DNA of 64,000 nucleotides from Leptolyngbya sp. BL0902 (GTDB lineage: Bacteria > Cyanobacteriota > Cyanobacteriia > Phormidesmidales > Phormidesmidaceae), in assembly GCF_016403105.1 (NCBI RefSeq), contig NZ_CP046155.1, positions 3,005,906 to 3,069,905 of the forward strand, given 5' to 3'. This document shows, piece after piece, positions 18,060-25,725 of this stretch (position 1 is the stretch's first letter; every line of letters begins with the position of its first letter). A program made the position numbers and the translations under genes. The notes below the pieces were generated by a model. It did not search any database. It was not told where the DNA came from and was given only the letters and a program-made list of their open reading frames with translations.

Positions 18060-18440
18060 ATGACTCCCGACCCTGTGACCACCACGATTCAAAAGGGCTT
18101 CCGCGTCACCCTGGGCGCAACAGCCACCCTGCTGGAGGTTATCCAAGATCCCCAGTCCTCTAGTGAGCGCTTTTCAGCCCTGGGCAGCGATGTAAGCCGT
18201 CTAGCCGAAACCCTAGAGACCAAGGGCGAAGTCACCGAGCGAGAGGCCCGACAGTTTGTAGATGGGCTTCTCAGCCAACTGCCTACCCCCTTCTCGAATA
18301 CACCGGGTACCCCGTCCACCGTTGATGCCGTGGCCACCCCCGTGGCTGACCCCGCCGTGCAAGATGACCTAGCGACCCTCACCCAAGAGCTGGCTGACCT
18401 GCGCCAAGCCATCGAGACTCTCAAAGCAGAAAACGCCTAG
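18060..18440 (+). CDS. Small coiled-coil protein, conserved hypothetical
   Basis: 126 residues. The N-terminal half (IQKGFRVTLGATATLLEVIQDP) is followed by an amphipathic helix (FSALGSDVSRLAETLETKGEVTEREARQFVDGLLSQL), a Pro/Thr/Ala linker and a C-terminal coiled coil (VQDDLATLTQELADLRQAIETLKAENA). The layout resembles phasin-like or PHA-granule-associated small proteins of bacteria, but I cannot confirm that. A good GCGAGGACA stretch lies upstream of the ATG. Probably cytoplasmic and oligomeric. Confidence 0.72.
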   Translation: MTPDPVTTTIQKGFRVTLGATATLLEVIQDPQSSSERFSALGSDVSRLAETLETKGEVTEREARQFVDGLLSQLPTPFSNTPGTPSTVDAVATPVADPAVQDDLATLTQELADLRQAIETLKAENA

Positions 18441-18573
18441 TCAGCTCGCTGGATCCATAGGATCCTAATCATCACGGCCTTGAAGCTGAATCTTGAGACG
18501 GATATCTTGCCGTCGATAGAAGCGTAAAACCCAGTGGTTCTGAGGATCTACTTTGCACTAAGGCTAGTCACAG

Positions 18574-18594
18574 TAGACCACCATGGTCTATAAT
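18574..18594 (+). promoter_or_regulatory. rplS promoter -10 box with overlapping palindrome
   Basis: A perfect TATAAT is at 18589-18594. A perfect inverted repeat TAGACCA-CCA-TGGTCTA occupies 18574-18590, overlapping the -10 box and filling the spacer where RNA polymerase would bind. No good -35 lies 16-18 bases upstream (the best TTGCAC is 30 bases away). The predicted transcript start near 18601 excludes the in-frame ATG at 18583 as the rplS start. Confidence 0.6.
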
Positions 18595-18621
18595 CGTAGA
18601 CTGTGCACATTTGCAGGCCCT

Positions 18622-18987
18622 ATGAACGCAGAGGAAATCATCCGCTCAATTGAAGCGGAGCAGCTAAAGTCAGACCTGCCTGAGATTTACGTCGGCGACA
18701 CCGTGCGCGTCGGCGTCCGTATCCAGGAGGGTGGAAAAGAGCGGATCCAGCCCTACGAAGGCACTATCATTGCCATGCGCAATGGTGGCATCAACCGTTC
18801 TATCACGGTTCGTAAAGTTTTCCAGGGCGTTGGTGTCGAGCGGGTTTTCTTGCTCCATGCCCCCAAACTGGCGGACATTAAAGTTTTGCGCCGAGGTAAG
18901 GCTCGCCGTGCTAAACTTTATTACCTGCGGGATCGAGTGGGTAAAGCCACCCGACTCAAGCAGCGATTTGACCGTCCAATCAAGTAA
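18622..18987 (+). CDS. rplS: 50S ribosomal protein L19
   Basis: 121 residues from [14 protein letters not shown]; this start matches the family, and the frame's earlier ATG (18583) overlaps the promoter. L19 sits at the 30S-50S interface. Signatures seen are [89 protein letters not shown]. tRNA-Trp follows 51 bases later on the same strand and may be on the same primary transcript. No strong Shine-Dalgarno. Confidence 0.97.
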   Translation: MNAEEIIRSIEAEQLKSDLPEIYVGDTVRVGVRIQEGGKERIQPYEGTIIAMRNGGINRSITVRKVFQGVGVERVFLLHAPKLADIKVLRRGKARRAKLYYLRDRVGKATRLKQRFDRPIK

Positions 18988-19038
18988 GCTGGATATAGAC
19001 CTGCCATCCAGCCCTAGGTCACTGATTGGCGGCCCCAT

Positions 19039-19111
19039 GCGTCCTTAGTTCAGTTGGTAGAACGCGGGTCTCCAAAACCCGATGTCGGGGGTTCGAGTCC
19101 TCCAGGGCGCG
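19039..19111 (+). tRNA. trnW: tRNA-Trp (CCA anticodon)
   Basis: 73 bases fold into a standard cloverleaf. The acceptor stem GCGTCCT pairs with AGGGCGC (one G-T pair). The D arm is GTTCAGTTGGTAGAAC, the anticodon stem CGGGT/ACCCG, the loop CTCCAAA with anticodon CCA, and the T arm GGGGG-TTCGAGT-CCTCC. The discriminator base is G at 19111. The 3' CCA is not encoded. Its position just before secE-nusG is a common bacterial arrangement. Confidence 0.97.
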
Positions 19112-19129
19112 CTGAGTAACCCAAGTGGC

Positions 19130-19184
19130 AAGTGCCCAACGATCTGAATTTCAGACCTGTCTGAAACCTGATCTGCGGGCACTT
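19130..19184 (+). promoter_or_regulatory. Structured RNA element between trnW and secE
   Basis: An outer stem AAGTGCCC (19130-19137) with GGGCACTT (19177-19184) encloses a perfect hairpin TTTCAG-ACCTGT-CTGAAA (19149-19166). There is no T-run after it, so it is not a standard terminator. It could be a processing site that separates tRNA from mRNA, or a leader element of the secE operon. Confidence 0.55.
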
Positions 19185-19232
19185 CTACTGAGACCACTCT
19201 ATGCCGTTAATCACGTTGGCTGACTGCTTCGG

Positions 19233-19523
19233 ATGGCATTCCAGATCTGGCTAAACGTCCAGCAGGAGCTAGCACCAGTGGTAAAGAAAGACGCGGCAGT
19301 CGAAGCGAAGCGGAAGGGAACTCCGGCTATCGAAGCGGAAGGAACCTTCAGTGTCGGTAATTTTTTCAAGGGTACCAAGGAAGAGTTGAGCAAGGTTGTG
19401 TGGCCCAGTCGCCAACAACTGATCAGCGAATCGGCGGCGGTCATTCTGATGGTCAGTCTGTCCGCTACTCTGATTTACTTGGTTGATCGACTCTTTAGAT
19501 GGGTTTCACAGCAGGTGTTTTAA
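19233..19523 (+). CDS. secE: Preprotein translocase subunit SecE
   Basis: 96 residues. A variable charged N-terminus is followed by the conserved amphipathic helix and single membrane segment: FFKGTKEELSKVVWPSRQQLISESAAVILMVSLSATLIYLVDRLFRW. The KVVWPSRQQ motif identifies SecE, which clamps SecY in plasma and thylakoid membranes. It is the first protein gene of the secE-nusG-rplKAJL run. Its TAA stop shares one base with the nusG ATG (TAATG), so the two are translationally coupled. Confidence 0.95.
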   Translation: MAFQIWLNVQQELAPVVKKDAAVEAKRKGTPAIEAEGTFSVGNFFKGTKEELSKVVWPSRQQLISESAAVILMVSLSATLIYLVDRLFRWVSQQVF

Positions 19524-20233
19524 TGGCGTTGACCTCAAACGACTTTAACGACGATGCGTCCTCCTTCGATAATGATGGAGACGTTATTCGTGATGCAGAT
19601 TCGGAGGGCGTAGGTGAGGCTGCGGGTCAGTCTCGAAATCGGGCCCGATGGTATGCCGTTCAGGTCGCTTCCGGTTGCGAAAAAAAGGTCAAAGCTAACC
19701 TAGAGCAGCGCCGCCAAACCCTGGAGGGAGCTGATCACATTCTCAAGATTGAGATCCCCCAAACGCCCATTCGCAAGCTGAAAAAAGATGGTAGTCATCA
19801 AGCCCTAGAGGAGAAAGTCTTTCCGGGCTATGTGCTTCTGCAAATTCGGCAAAAGTGGGATGATCTCATCAAGGAATGGAAAGTGCCGGAGGATGCTTGG
19901 CTGGTGGTCAAAAACACCCCCCACGTCATTAACTTCGTGGGTGCTGAGCAGCGACGGGCCTATGGCCGAGGCCGAGGCCACGTTAAGCCCATGCCCTTGA
20001 GTGAAGGCGAAGTCAAGCGGATCTTCAAACGCACCGAGGAGCAGAAGCCCGTCATCAAAATTGACATGGCTCCTGGCGATAAGATCACCGTCCTTTCTGG
20101 CCCCTTCAAGGACTTTGAGGGTGAGGTGGTGGAAGTTAGCCCTGAACGGAGCAAGCTGAAAGCCTTGCTGTCTATTTTTGGGCGCGATACTCCGGTGGAA
20201 CTGGAGTTTAATCAAGTGGAAAAAGAGAGTTAA
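19523..20233 (+). CDS. nusG: Transcription termination/antitermination factor NusG
   Basis: 236 residues from the ATG that overlaps the secE stop. An acidic N-terminal extension of about 40 residues (Asp/Ser-rich) precedes the NGN domain (RWYAVQVASGCEKKVKANLEQR, then EKVFPGYVLLQIR and WLVVKNTPHVINFVGAEQRRAYGRGRG). The C-terminal KOW domain has FKRTEEQKPVIKIDMAPGDKITVLSGPFKDFEGEVVEV. NusG binds RNA polymerase beta-prime and affects pausing and termination. The rplK gene starts three bases after its stop. Confidence 0.97.
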   Translation: MALTSNDFNDDASSFDNDGDVIRDADSEGVGEAAGQSRNRARWYAVQVASGCEKKVKANLEQRRQTLEGADHILKIEIPQTPIRKLKKDGSHQALEEKVFPGYVLLQIRQKWDDLIKEWKVPEDAWLVVKNTPHVINFVGAEQRRAYGRGRGHVKPMPLSEGEVKRIFKRTEEQKPVIKIDMAPGDKITVLSGPFKDFEGEVVEVSPERSKLKALLSIFGRDTPVELEFNQVEKES

Positions 20234-20236
20234 TCG

Positions 20237-20662
20237 ATGGCTAAAAAAGTTGTTGCGTTGATTAAGCTAGCCATCCCGGCTGGCAAAGCTAACCCTGCTC
20301 CCCCGATTGGCCCCGCCCTGGGTCAGCACGGGGTCAACATCATGGCGTTCTGTAAAGAATACAACGCCAGAACCCAGGACAAAGTGGGTCTTGTGGTGCC
20401 TGTTGAAATTTCGGTCTTTGAAGATCGGAGTTTTACGTTCATCCTCAAAACCCCCCCCGCTTCGGTGTTGATCAAGAAAGCAGCTGGAATTGAGCGGGGT
20501 TCTGGCGAGCCTCGTACCAAGAAAGTGGGCTCCATCAGCCGTGCTCAACTGCGGGAAATTGCTGAAACCAAACTGCCTGACCTCAACGCCAACGACGTTG
20601 AAGCGGCGATGAGAATTGTGGAAGGCACCGCCCGGAACATGGGCGTTACCGTAGCCGACTAA
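20237..20662 (+). CDS. rplK: 50S ribosomal protein L11
   Basis: 141 residues, full family length. N-terminal [42 protein letters not shown] contains the Pro-rich hinge that binds thiopeptides; the C-terminal domain [42 protein letters not shown] binds 23S rRNA. L11 forms the GTPase-associated centre of the 50S subunit. Tightly packed behind nusG; a structured 124-base gap separates it from rplA. Confidence 0.98.
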   Translation: MAKKVVALIKLAIPAGKANPAPPIGPALGQHGVNIMAFCKEYNARTQDKVGLVVPVEISVFEDRSFTFILKTPPASVLIKKAAGIERGSGEPRTKKVGSISRAQLREIAETKLPDLNANDVEAAMRIVEGTARNMGVTVAD

Positions 20663-20676
20663 GGATCTGACTCAAG

Positions 20677-20717
20677 CGATAGACCCCGATGGATATCATC
20701 GAGTTTGAGGGCTATCG
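20677..20717 (+). promoter_or_regulatory. Bipartite hairpin before rplA, candidate L1-binding site
   Basis: Outer stem CGATAG (20677-20682) pairs with CTATCG (20712-20717), extended by CCC/GGG. An inner hairpin CGATG-GATAT-CATCG lies at 20687-20701. The two stems are joined by an asymmetric internal loop (AGTTTGA on the 3' side). Ribosomal protein L1 represses its own operon by binding an mRNA helix-loop-helix that mimics its 23S rRNA site, so this is a plausible autoregulatory site, here placed directly before rplA. Confidence 0.5.
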
Positions 20718-20786
20718 ACCGTTCCAATTTTTGTCATTTATTACGGGGGAGAAGGTCGTCTTCGCCAGCACCCCAAGGAGTAAACC

Positions 20787-21500
20787 ATGTCTAAAGTGTC
20801 TAAGCGTCTCCGAGACGCCCGCGCCAAAGTTGAAGATCGACTGTACGATCCCCTTGAGGCCCTAGAACTGCTGAAGGAAACGGCCACGGCTAAGTTTACG
20901 GAGTCTGTGGAAGCTCATATCCGTCTGGGGATTGATCCGAAGTACACCGACCAACAACTGCGAACCACGGTGATTCTGCCCAAGGGCACCGGGCAAACCA
21001 TTCGGGTTGCGGTCATTGCTAAGGGCGAAAAAGTAGCCGAAGCAACCGCTGCCGGGGCCGATATCGTCGGTTCTGAGGATCTGATTGAAGACATCCAAAA
21101 GGGCATGATGGACTTTGATGTCCTGATTGCGACCCCCGACGTGATGCCCCAAGTAGCCAAACTAGGTCGGCAACTCGGCCCCCGTGGCCTGATGCCCTCT
21201 CCTAAGGGCGGTACTGTCACCTTTGACCTACCCCAGGCCATCACCGAATTTAAAGCCGGGAAACTAGAATTCCGGGCTGACAAAACGGGCATCGTCCATG
21301 TTATGTTTGGAAAGGCCGATTTCAGCGCTGAGGATCTGATGGTCAATCTCAAGGCACTTCAGGAGTGCATTGACCGCAACCGTCCCTCCGGTGCTAAGGG
21401 TCGCTACTGGCGCACGGTCGCTATCGCCTCCACCATGGGTCCGTCCATTCGGTTGGATGTTAGCGCTCTGCGAGACTATAAGCTACCTGAAGCCGCTTAG
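20787..21500 (+). CDS. rplA: 50S ribosomal protein L1
   Basis: 237 residues. Family motifs are [78 protein letters not shown], then the C-terminal [63 protein letters not shown]1 forms the mobile L1 stalk at the tRNA exit site and also acts as a translational repressor. An AAGGAG Shine-Dalgarno stands 6 bases before the ATG. The protein is followed by the 291-base rplJ leader. Confidence 0.98.
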   Translation: MSKVSKRLRDARAKVEDRLYDPLEALELLKETATAKFTESVEAHIRLGIDPKYTDQQLRTTVILPKGTGQTIRVAVIAKGEKVAEATAAGADIVGSEDLIEDIQKGMMDFDVLIATPDVMPQVAKLGRQLGPRGLMPSPKGGTVTFDLPQAITEFKAGKLEFRADKTGIVHVMFGKADFSAEDLMVNLKALQECIDRNRPSGAKGRYWRTVAIASTMGPSIRLDVSALRDYKLPEAA

Positions 21501-21791
21501 TCTCTGCCAGCGTCGAAGTTTCAAATTTTCACGAAGGAGCCGCAATTGCCCTAACTCCCACAACTGCATAGACGACCGTAGACAGCAGGTGCATCCTTCC
21601 TGCATAAATCCTGCCGAGGTTGACGTTGCGATAGAGGTTTCCAGGCCAAAACTGGAAACGGCTAATCGTGAGTCTGCCCCGGCAAACTGGTCGGGGCTTT
21701 GTTTTGGGAAAAATCGGGACATCAACAACAACGGCCATCTGCCCGTGAGCACTCAGTTTTCTATCCCCGATGTAAAGGAGGTGAGATTGAT
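21501..21791 (+). promoter_or_regulatory. rplJL leader region (L10-leader type)
   Basis: 291 bases between rplA and rplJ without a gene. It contains an inverted pair around GTTTCCAGGCCAAAACTGGAAAC (21638-21660) and then a GCCCCG-loop-CGGGGC hairpin followed by TTTGTTTT (21676-21704). In many bacteria the L10-L7/L12 complex binds a leader like this and lowers rplJL expression. The position and structures fit, but I have not matched the Rfam L10_leader consensus base by base. Confidence 0.65.
21676..21704 (+). terminator. Attenuator-like hairpin in the rplJ leader
   Basis: GCCCCG (21676-21681) and CGGGGC (21692-21697) form a six-base-pair GC-rich stem with a ten-base loop, followed by TTTGTTTT. 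This is the form of an intrinsic terminator placed 88 bases before the rplJ ATG, so partial termination could separate rplKA from rplJL expression. Confidence 0.6.
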
Positions 21792-22358
21792 ATGGGGAGA
21801 ACCCTAGCAAACAAAAAAGAGATTGTGGGCGAAATTCAGGACTTACTGAAGGAAGCTCAACTCGCCTTTGTAATTGACTACAAGGGTCTGACCGTTGCTG
21901 AAATTACAAACCTGCGGAACCGCTTGCGGCCCAAGGGTGCGGTGTGCAAAGTCACCAAAAATACCCTGATGCGGATTGCCGTGGAGGGAGACAGCAACTG
22001 GGAAGCCATGACTGAATTCCTCAGTGATTCGTCAGCCTTTGTGCTGGTGAAGGAGGATCTCAGCGGCGCAATCAAGGAATACCAAGCCTTCCAGAAGGAA
22101 TCCAAGAAAACCACCCTGCGCGGTGGGGTCATGGAGGGTCAGGCGCTGACCGAAGATCAGGTAAAAGCGATCACGGAACTGCCGACCAAGGAGCAACTGA
22201 TGGCCCGATTGGCTGGAGCCATCAATGCCATGCCGACCCGTCTGGCGGTGGGTGTCAAGGCGGTACCGACCAAACTGGCGGTGGGTATCAACGAAGTTCC
22301 GGCTTCGCTATCCCGTGCCATCAAGGCGGTCTCCGAACAGGGCCAAGACGCGGCCTAA
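21792..22358 (+). CDS. rplJ: 50S ribosomal protein L10
   Basis: 188 residues from MGRTLANKKEIVGEIQDLLKEAQLAFVIDYKGLTVAEITNLRNRL; a very strong AAAGGAGGTGA stands upstream and fixes this start (the frame is open 31 codons further). L10 is the base of the stalk that carries L7/L12. The C-terminal helical part holds near-repeats TRLAVGVKAVPTKLAVGINEVPASLSRAIKAV, the site for L7/L12 dimers, and is slightly longer than in E. coli. Confidence 0.98.
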   Translation: MGRTLANKKEIVGEIQDLLKEAQLAFVIDYKGLTVAEITNLRNRLRPKGAVCKVTKNTLMRIAVEGDSNWEAMTEFLSDSSAFVLVKEDLSGAIKEYQAFQKESKKTTLRGGVMEGQALTEDQVKAITELPTKEQLMARLAGAINAMPTRLAVGVKAVPTKLAVGINEVPASLSRAIKAVSEQGQDAA

Positions 22359-22377
22359 ATTCCCTAGTTTGCTTCAG

Positions 22378-22429
22378 TTTGGTCGAACGTCTGACAACCC
22401 AATGTCTTACGACCAAACGTCTGACAACC
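22378..22429 (+). repeat. Inverted plus direct repeat between rplJ and rplL
   Basis: A 13-base direct repeat ACGTCTGACAACC occurs at 22387-22399 and 22417-22429 (period 30). TTTGGTCG at 22378-22385 and CGACCAAA at 22410-22417 form an inverted pair, so the first repeat copy lies in the loop. It sits 38 bases before the rplL ATG and may control L7/L12 abundance through RNA processing or stability. Confidence 0.7.
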
Positions 22430-22466
22430 AAGTTTGTTTTTTGTACACAGGAGTTAAGTTTTAACG

Positions 22467-22877
22467 ATGTCTGCCAAAACCGATGAAATTCTCGAACAGC
22501 TAAAATCTCTGTCTCTGCTGGAAGCTTCTGAACTGGTCAAGCAAATTGAAGAAGCCTTCGGTGTGGATGCCTCTGCTTCCGCTGGCGGCGGCATGATGAT
22601 GATGGCCCCCGGCATGATGGGCGGCGGTGCTGGTGCCGCTGCGGCTGAGCCCGAAGAAGAGAAGACCGAATTCGACGTGATTCTCGAAGACGTGCCCGCT
22701 GACAAGAAGATCGCCATCCTGAAAGTGGTGCGCGGCCTAACCGGGCTGGGCCTGAAAGAAGCCAAGGAGATGGTGGAAGCCGCTCCCAAGGCTGTTAAGG
22801 AAGGCGTGACCAAGGATGATGCCGAAGCCGCCAAGAAAGAACTTGAGGAAGCTGGCGCTAAAGTTACCGTTAAGTAA
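22467..22877 (+). CDS. rplL: 50S ribosomal protein L7/L12
   Basis: 136 residues. The N-terminal dimer domain ([28 protein letters not shown]) is followed by a flexible Ala/Gly/Met-rich hinge and the C-terminal domain [72 protein letters not shown]. This stalk protein recruits translation GTPases. The hinge contains two MMM/GMM clusters, a feature I note in this copy. It ends the ribosomal run and is followed by an intrinsic terminator. Confidence 0.98.
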   Translation: MSAKTDEILEQLKSLSLLEASELVKQIEEAFGVDASASAGGGMMMMAPGMMGGGAGAAAAEPEEEKTEFDVILEDVPADKKIAILKVVRGLTGLGLKEAKEMVEAAPKAVKEGVTKDDAEAAKKELEEAGAKVTVK

Positions 22878-22911
22878 GTTTAGCCCCGTGCTAGCCCCTT
22901 GAGGGTTGAAG

Positions 22912-22940
22912 AGCCTCCTATCGCGGTGGGGGGCTTTTTT
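22912..22940 (+). terminator. Intrinsic terminator after rplL
   Basis: AGCCTCC (22912-22918) pairs with GGGGGCT (22929-22935), one G-T pair, followed by TTTTTT. It lies 35 bases after the rplL stop and closes the secE-rplL operon. Confidence 0.85.
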
Positions 22941-23141
22941 GTGGGCTATGGAGGGCTTTTGTCTGATCCCACCTTGACGATCTGGGGCTAGGCCCGCTAG
23001 CGTGAAGGTGAATTCCATAGGTCAAGAGCGTACTGTTGGCGCTAGGAATCTGCTATCTGGAGCATTTAGCCTCGAAGCCCTAGCGCTAGATGCCCTATGG
23101 GTATGCCAAAACCCTCGACGTATTCCTTCAAGGAGGCCGTG

Positions 23142-23332
23142 ATGGCACAACACCTAAAGCGCTGGGAGTCTGTCGGCCTGGGCGCAATGACAAAGGGCGG
23201 GGCGGCTCGGCTCGGCAGCGGCAGATCCGCAAACGTAGCCAAGGGCTGCGACACCGACTTCGCGCTGGGGGCTCATCCCAGCCCAACTCCAATCACCACC
23301 ACGCAGGGGAGGGCCAAGGCTCTCCCCTTTTT
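23142..23332 (+). ncRNA. Candidate small RNA or small ORF with its own terminator
   Basis: An AAGGAGG Shine-Dalgarno lies five bases before ATG 23142, which opens a Gly/Ala/Arg-rich frame (MAQHLKRWESVGLGAMTKGG). That frame has no stop before the T-run of a good terminator at 23305-23332; it runs on to 23369. A terminated transcript would therefore lack an in-frame stop, which argues for a non-coding RNA or a chance ORF. A hairpin GCTGGG..CCCAGC lies at about 23264-23283. I recognise no known RNA family. Confidence 0.35.
23305..23332 (+). terminator. Intrinsic terminator in the rplL-distal intergenic region
   Basis: AGGGGAG (23305-23311) and CTCCCCT (23322-23328) form a seven-base-pair stem with a ten-base loop, ending in TTTTT. 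No confident gene precedes it on the plus strand after the rplL terminator, so it implies an unannotated transcript. Confidence 0.75.
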
Positions 23333-23711
23333 AATGCGTCGGGTATCCCCACCTTTGGGGATGGGCTAGGGGATGGGGGCGGGGTTGATGCCTAGCCCTA
23401 GCCTTAGGGGGGTGTATGGCTGAGCAAATGCATCCTATGCCCTAAACTTACGGCACGACTAGACTGCGATTTTAGTGGCTCTGGGCCGTTGTTTAACAGG
23501 GCAATACCGCTCTGGTTTGTTCGGTTCGCGCCATGACGAAATGGAACTCGGTTGCTACCATAGGCGTCAACGGACGCTGGATCAGATGTTGATCAACCCT
23601 TGGCCGAAATCCGTATCGCTGCCTGGGAGGGCCTAGACCGGGTGAGGGGTTGGCCACCGTCACCAAGGCTCCTTGCCCGTCCCGTCGTTCCGCTACCTCA
23701 GAAATCGTCCT

Positions 23712-24197
23712 ATGGTGAATCCATCTGCCCTTGGTGTTGCGTTTTTGGTGTTGCTGGCCACCACCACCATGGTGGGATCCTCATCACCCAGTCGCCAAAG
23801 TTTTCAAGTGGCCCATCCTTCCCTGGGCACTCTTCCCCTAGAGGAATCGGTGGAAGCTATGCTCGGCGCGTACCAATCTCAAACCAACACCATCAGCCTC
23901 GACCAAGACGGTTTAGACCGAGCCCAGCGGCTGACGGTGCAGGTGCCACGGGGTGTTACCTTTCAAGGCCGATTGCTCATTAACGGCGAAGTAAGCCAGT
24001 CCTTACAGGGGGATGGCATCACCCTCGACCTGCGCGATTTTCTCTCCCTGGGGCTAACAGAAATCACGCTGGAGGGCACCTACACCCCCCCAGACAGCGC
24101 AATTATGATTGCCTTTGAAAACCCAGAGACCACCGTGCGGCAGCAGGTAGGACAGCAGGGCCTTGTGCGCTACCACATTCAGTTTCGGGTCGATTAG
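23712..24197 (+). CDS. Small exported protein of unknown function
   Basis: 161 residues from MVNPSALGVAFLVLLATTTMVG (23712); the frame opens 13 codons earlier. The start gives a clean signal peptide. The mature part is a beta-rich domain: QRLTVQVPRGVTFQGRLLINGEVSQSLQGDGITLDLRDFLSLGLTEITLEGTYTPPD and a closing VRQQVGQQGLVRYHIQFRVD, suggesting a small Ig-like or jelly-roll sandwich. No known family recognised. Predicted periplasmic or secreted. Confidence 0.72.
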   Translation: MVNPSALGVAFLVLLATTTMVGSSSPSRQSFQVAHPSLGTLPLEESVEAMLGAYQSQTNTISLDQDGLDRAQRLTVQVPRGVTFQGRLLINGEVSQSLQGDGITLDLRDFLSLGLTEITLEGTYTPPDSAIMIAFENPETTVRQQVGQQGLVRYHIQFRVD

Positions 24198-24274
24198 AGT
24201 TAACCCCTCAGTCTCCGTCCTTCGTCGAGCGGCTAGGACGGGGTAGGGTAAGCCTCCTGCCTGCCACAAAGACC

Positions 24275-24290
24275 ACCCCGCTAGCGGGGT
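24275..24290. repeat. 16-base perfect palindrome upstream of pdxJ
   Basis: ACCCCGCTAGCGGGGT is a perfect palindrome between the exported-protein gene and pdxJ. As RNA it can make only a tight hairpin; as DNA it could be a dimeric-protein site. No T-run follows, so it is a poor terminator. Confidence 0.6.
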
Positions 24291-24398
24291 TACGTCGGGC
24301 TGGCTATCTGCCGATAGTTCTGTGCTAGAGCCATTTGTGGCAGGGTCATTTGCGCTAGGATCGAAATCACACTGTCCTTAAAGAGGAGAAGAACAAGC

Positions 24399-25130
24399 TT
24401 GCCTACCCTAGGAGTCAATATTGATCATGTGGCCACAGTTCGCCAAGCCCGACGCACCGTAGAACCCGACCCAGTGGCGGCGGCGGTGCTGGCGGAACTG
24501 GCGGGAGCTGACGGTATTACCGTCCACCTGCGGGAGGATCGCCGCCATATGCAGGATCGGGATGTGCGACTGCTGCGCCAGACGGTGCGCACCCACCTGA
24601 ACCTAGAAATGGCCGCCACCGATGAGATGGTCGCCATTGCGCTGGATATCAAACCTGACTACGTCACCCTGGTTCCGGAACGGCGGGAGGAAGTAACCAC
24701 GGAGGGTGGCTTGGATGTCGCGGGGCAGGTAGACCGCATGGCTCAGGTTGTAGACGCCCTGCAAGCGGCCAATATTCCCGTGAGCCTGTTCATTGATGCC
24801 GATGCTTCCCAGATCCAGGCTTCGGCCCAAGTGAAGGCTAAGTTTATTGAACTCCATACAGGCCCCTATGCCGAAGCCCACGGAGAAGCCGAGGTAGCCG
24901 AGCAATTAGCCATCCTTCAGCGCGGGACAGCCCAGGCGATAGATTTGGGGCTGCGGGTCAATGCGGGCCATGGTCTGACCTACTGGAACACCTACGCCGT
25001 AGCCTGTATCCCTGGCATGGAAGAACTCAACATCGGCCACAGCATCATCAGTCGGGCGGTGCTGGTGGGCCTAGAGCGAGCAGTGCGAGAGATGAAGCAA
25101 GTCATTTACGGCGTTCCCCTCAGCCTCTAA
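24399..25130 (+). CDS. pdxJ: Pyridoxine 5'-phosphate synthase
   Basis: 243 residues. Condenses 1-deoxyxylulose 5-phosphate with 3-amino-2-oxopropyl phosphate, the ring-closing step of DXP-dependent vitamin B6 synthesis. The TIM-barrel family signatures are [17 protein letters not shown] at the N-terminus, [37 protein letters not shown] and [13 protein letters not shown]. The start is [13 protein letters not shown] begins at 24399, preceded by AAAGAGGAGAAG, and no ATG fits the family N-terminus. The partner PdxA is not in the window. Confidence 0.96.
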   Translation: MPTLGVNIDHVATVRQARRTVEPDPVAAAVLAELAGADGITVHLREDRRHMQDRDVRLLRQTVRTHLNLEMAATDEMVAIALDIKPDYVTLVPERREEVTTEGGLDVAGQVDRMAQVVDALQAANIPVSLFIDADASQIQASAQVKAKFIELHTGPYAEAHGEAEVAEQLAILQRGTAQAIDLGLRVNAGHGLTYWNTYAVACIPGMEELNIGHSIISRAVLVGLERAVREMKQVIYGVPLSL

Positions 25131-25392
25131 AGGCCCAGTTCCCGCGTGGGTGATGCGGTGGCCATGGTTTTTCGCCTGTCTGGGGCTGGGCTAAGGCTAA
25201 AATGTGATGGGGCTGGGGGACGCTTTCCCCTGGGCAAACCACGGTGCCCGCCAATCTTTAGGATGGATTGGATGGCTTGATGGTGTCCGATGCCGCCGTG
25301 CTCAATGCCGCCGTGCTCGATGCAGCGTCAATGCTATTCCTCTTAATTCCTGCTACGAAAGACTCACTGCTAGAGAACTTTAGGAGAACCCG

Positions 25393-25725
25393 ATGACAAC
25401 CTACTACTACGCCGTCGCCAGCGAAAAATTTTTGCTAGAGGAAGAACCCTTTGAAGAGGTGCTGAAGGAGCGTCGCCGCTATTATCAAGAACAGGAGCAA
25501 GACCTGGATTTTTGGCTGGTCAAGGCTCCGGCCTTTTTGGATGCGCCCGAACTGGCTTCGGTAAAGGCGAGCTGTCCTCAGCCTGCTGTGGCGGTGGTGT
25601 CTACGAACAAAACCTTCATTACCTGGCTCAAGCTGCGCCTAGAATACATCGCCACGGGCGACTTTGAAGCGCCCTCGGCAACGATTCCCGATCCTCTGGC
25701 TTCGGCCACGGCAATCTCGGCCTAG
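25393..25725 (+). CDS. ycf54: Ycf54, Mg-protoporphyrin IX monomethyl ester cyclase subunit
   Basis: 110 residues matching the DUF2488/Ycf54 family almost end to end: MTTYYYAVASEKFLLEEEPFEEVLKERRRYY, DFWLVKAPAFLDAPELASVKA, VAVVSTNKTFITWLKLRLEYIATGDFEAP and a C-terminal IPDPLAS. Ycf54 is needed for activity or stability of the oxidative (AcsF/CycI) cyclase that makes the chlorophyll E ring. The C-terminal tail is a few residues longer than in Synechocystis. Monocistronic; a GGAGAA stands before the ATG. Strong marker of an oxygenic phototroph. Confidence 0.95.
   Translation: MTTYYYAVASEKFLLEEEPFEEVLKERRRYYQEQEQDLDFWLVKAPAFLDAPELASVKASCPQPAVAVVSTNKTFITWLKLRLEYIATGDFEAPSATIPDPLASATAISA

Larger units (their letters stand above)
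22941..23711. other. Long intergenic region behind rplL
   Basis: About 770 bases without a confident gene. It contains the transcribed-looking element at 23142-23332 described separately. Beyond it I see GC-rich text and short G-tracts near 23350-23385 but no recognisable RNA gene or ORF before the exported-protein gene at 23712. Confidence 0.6.
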
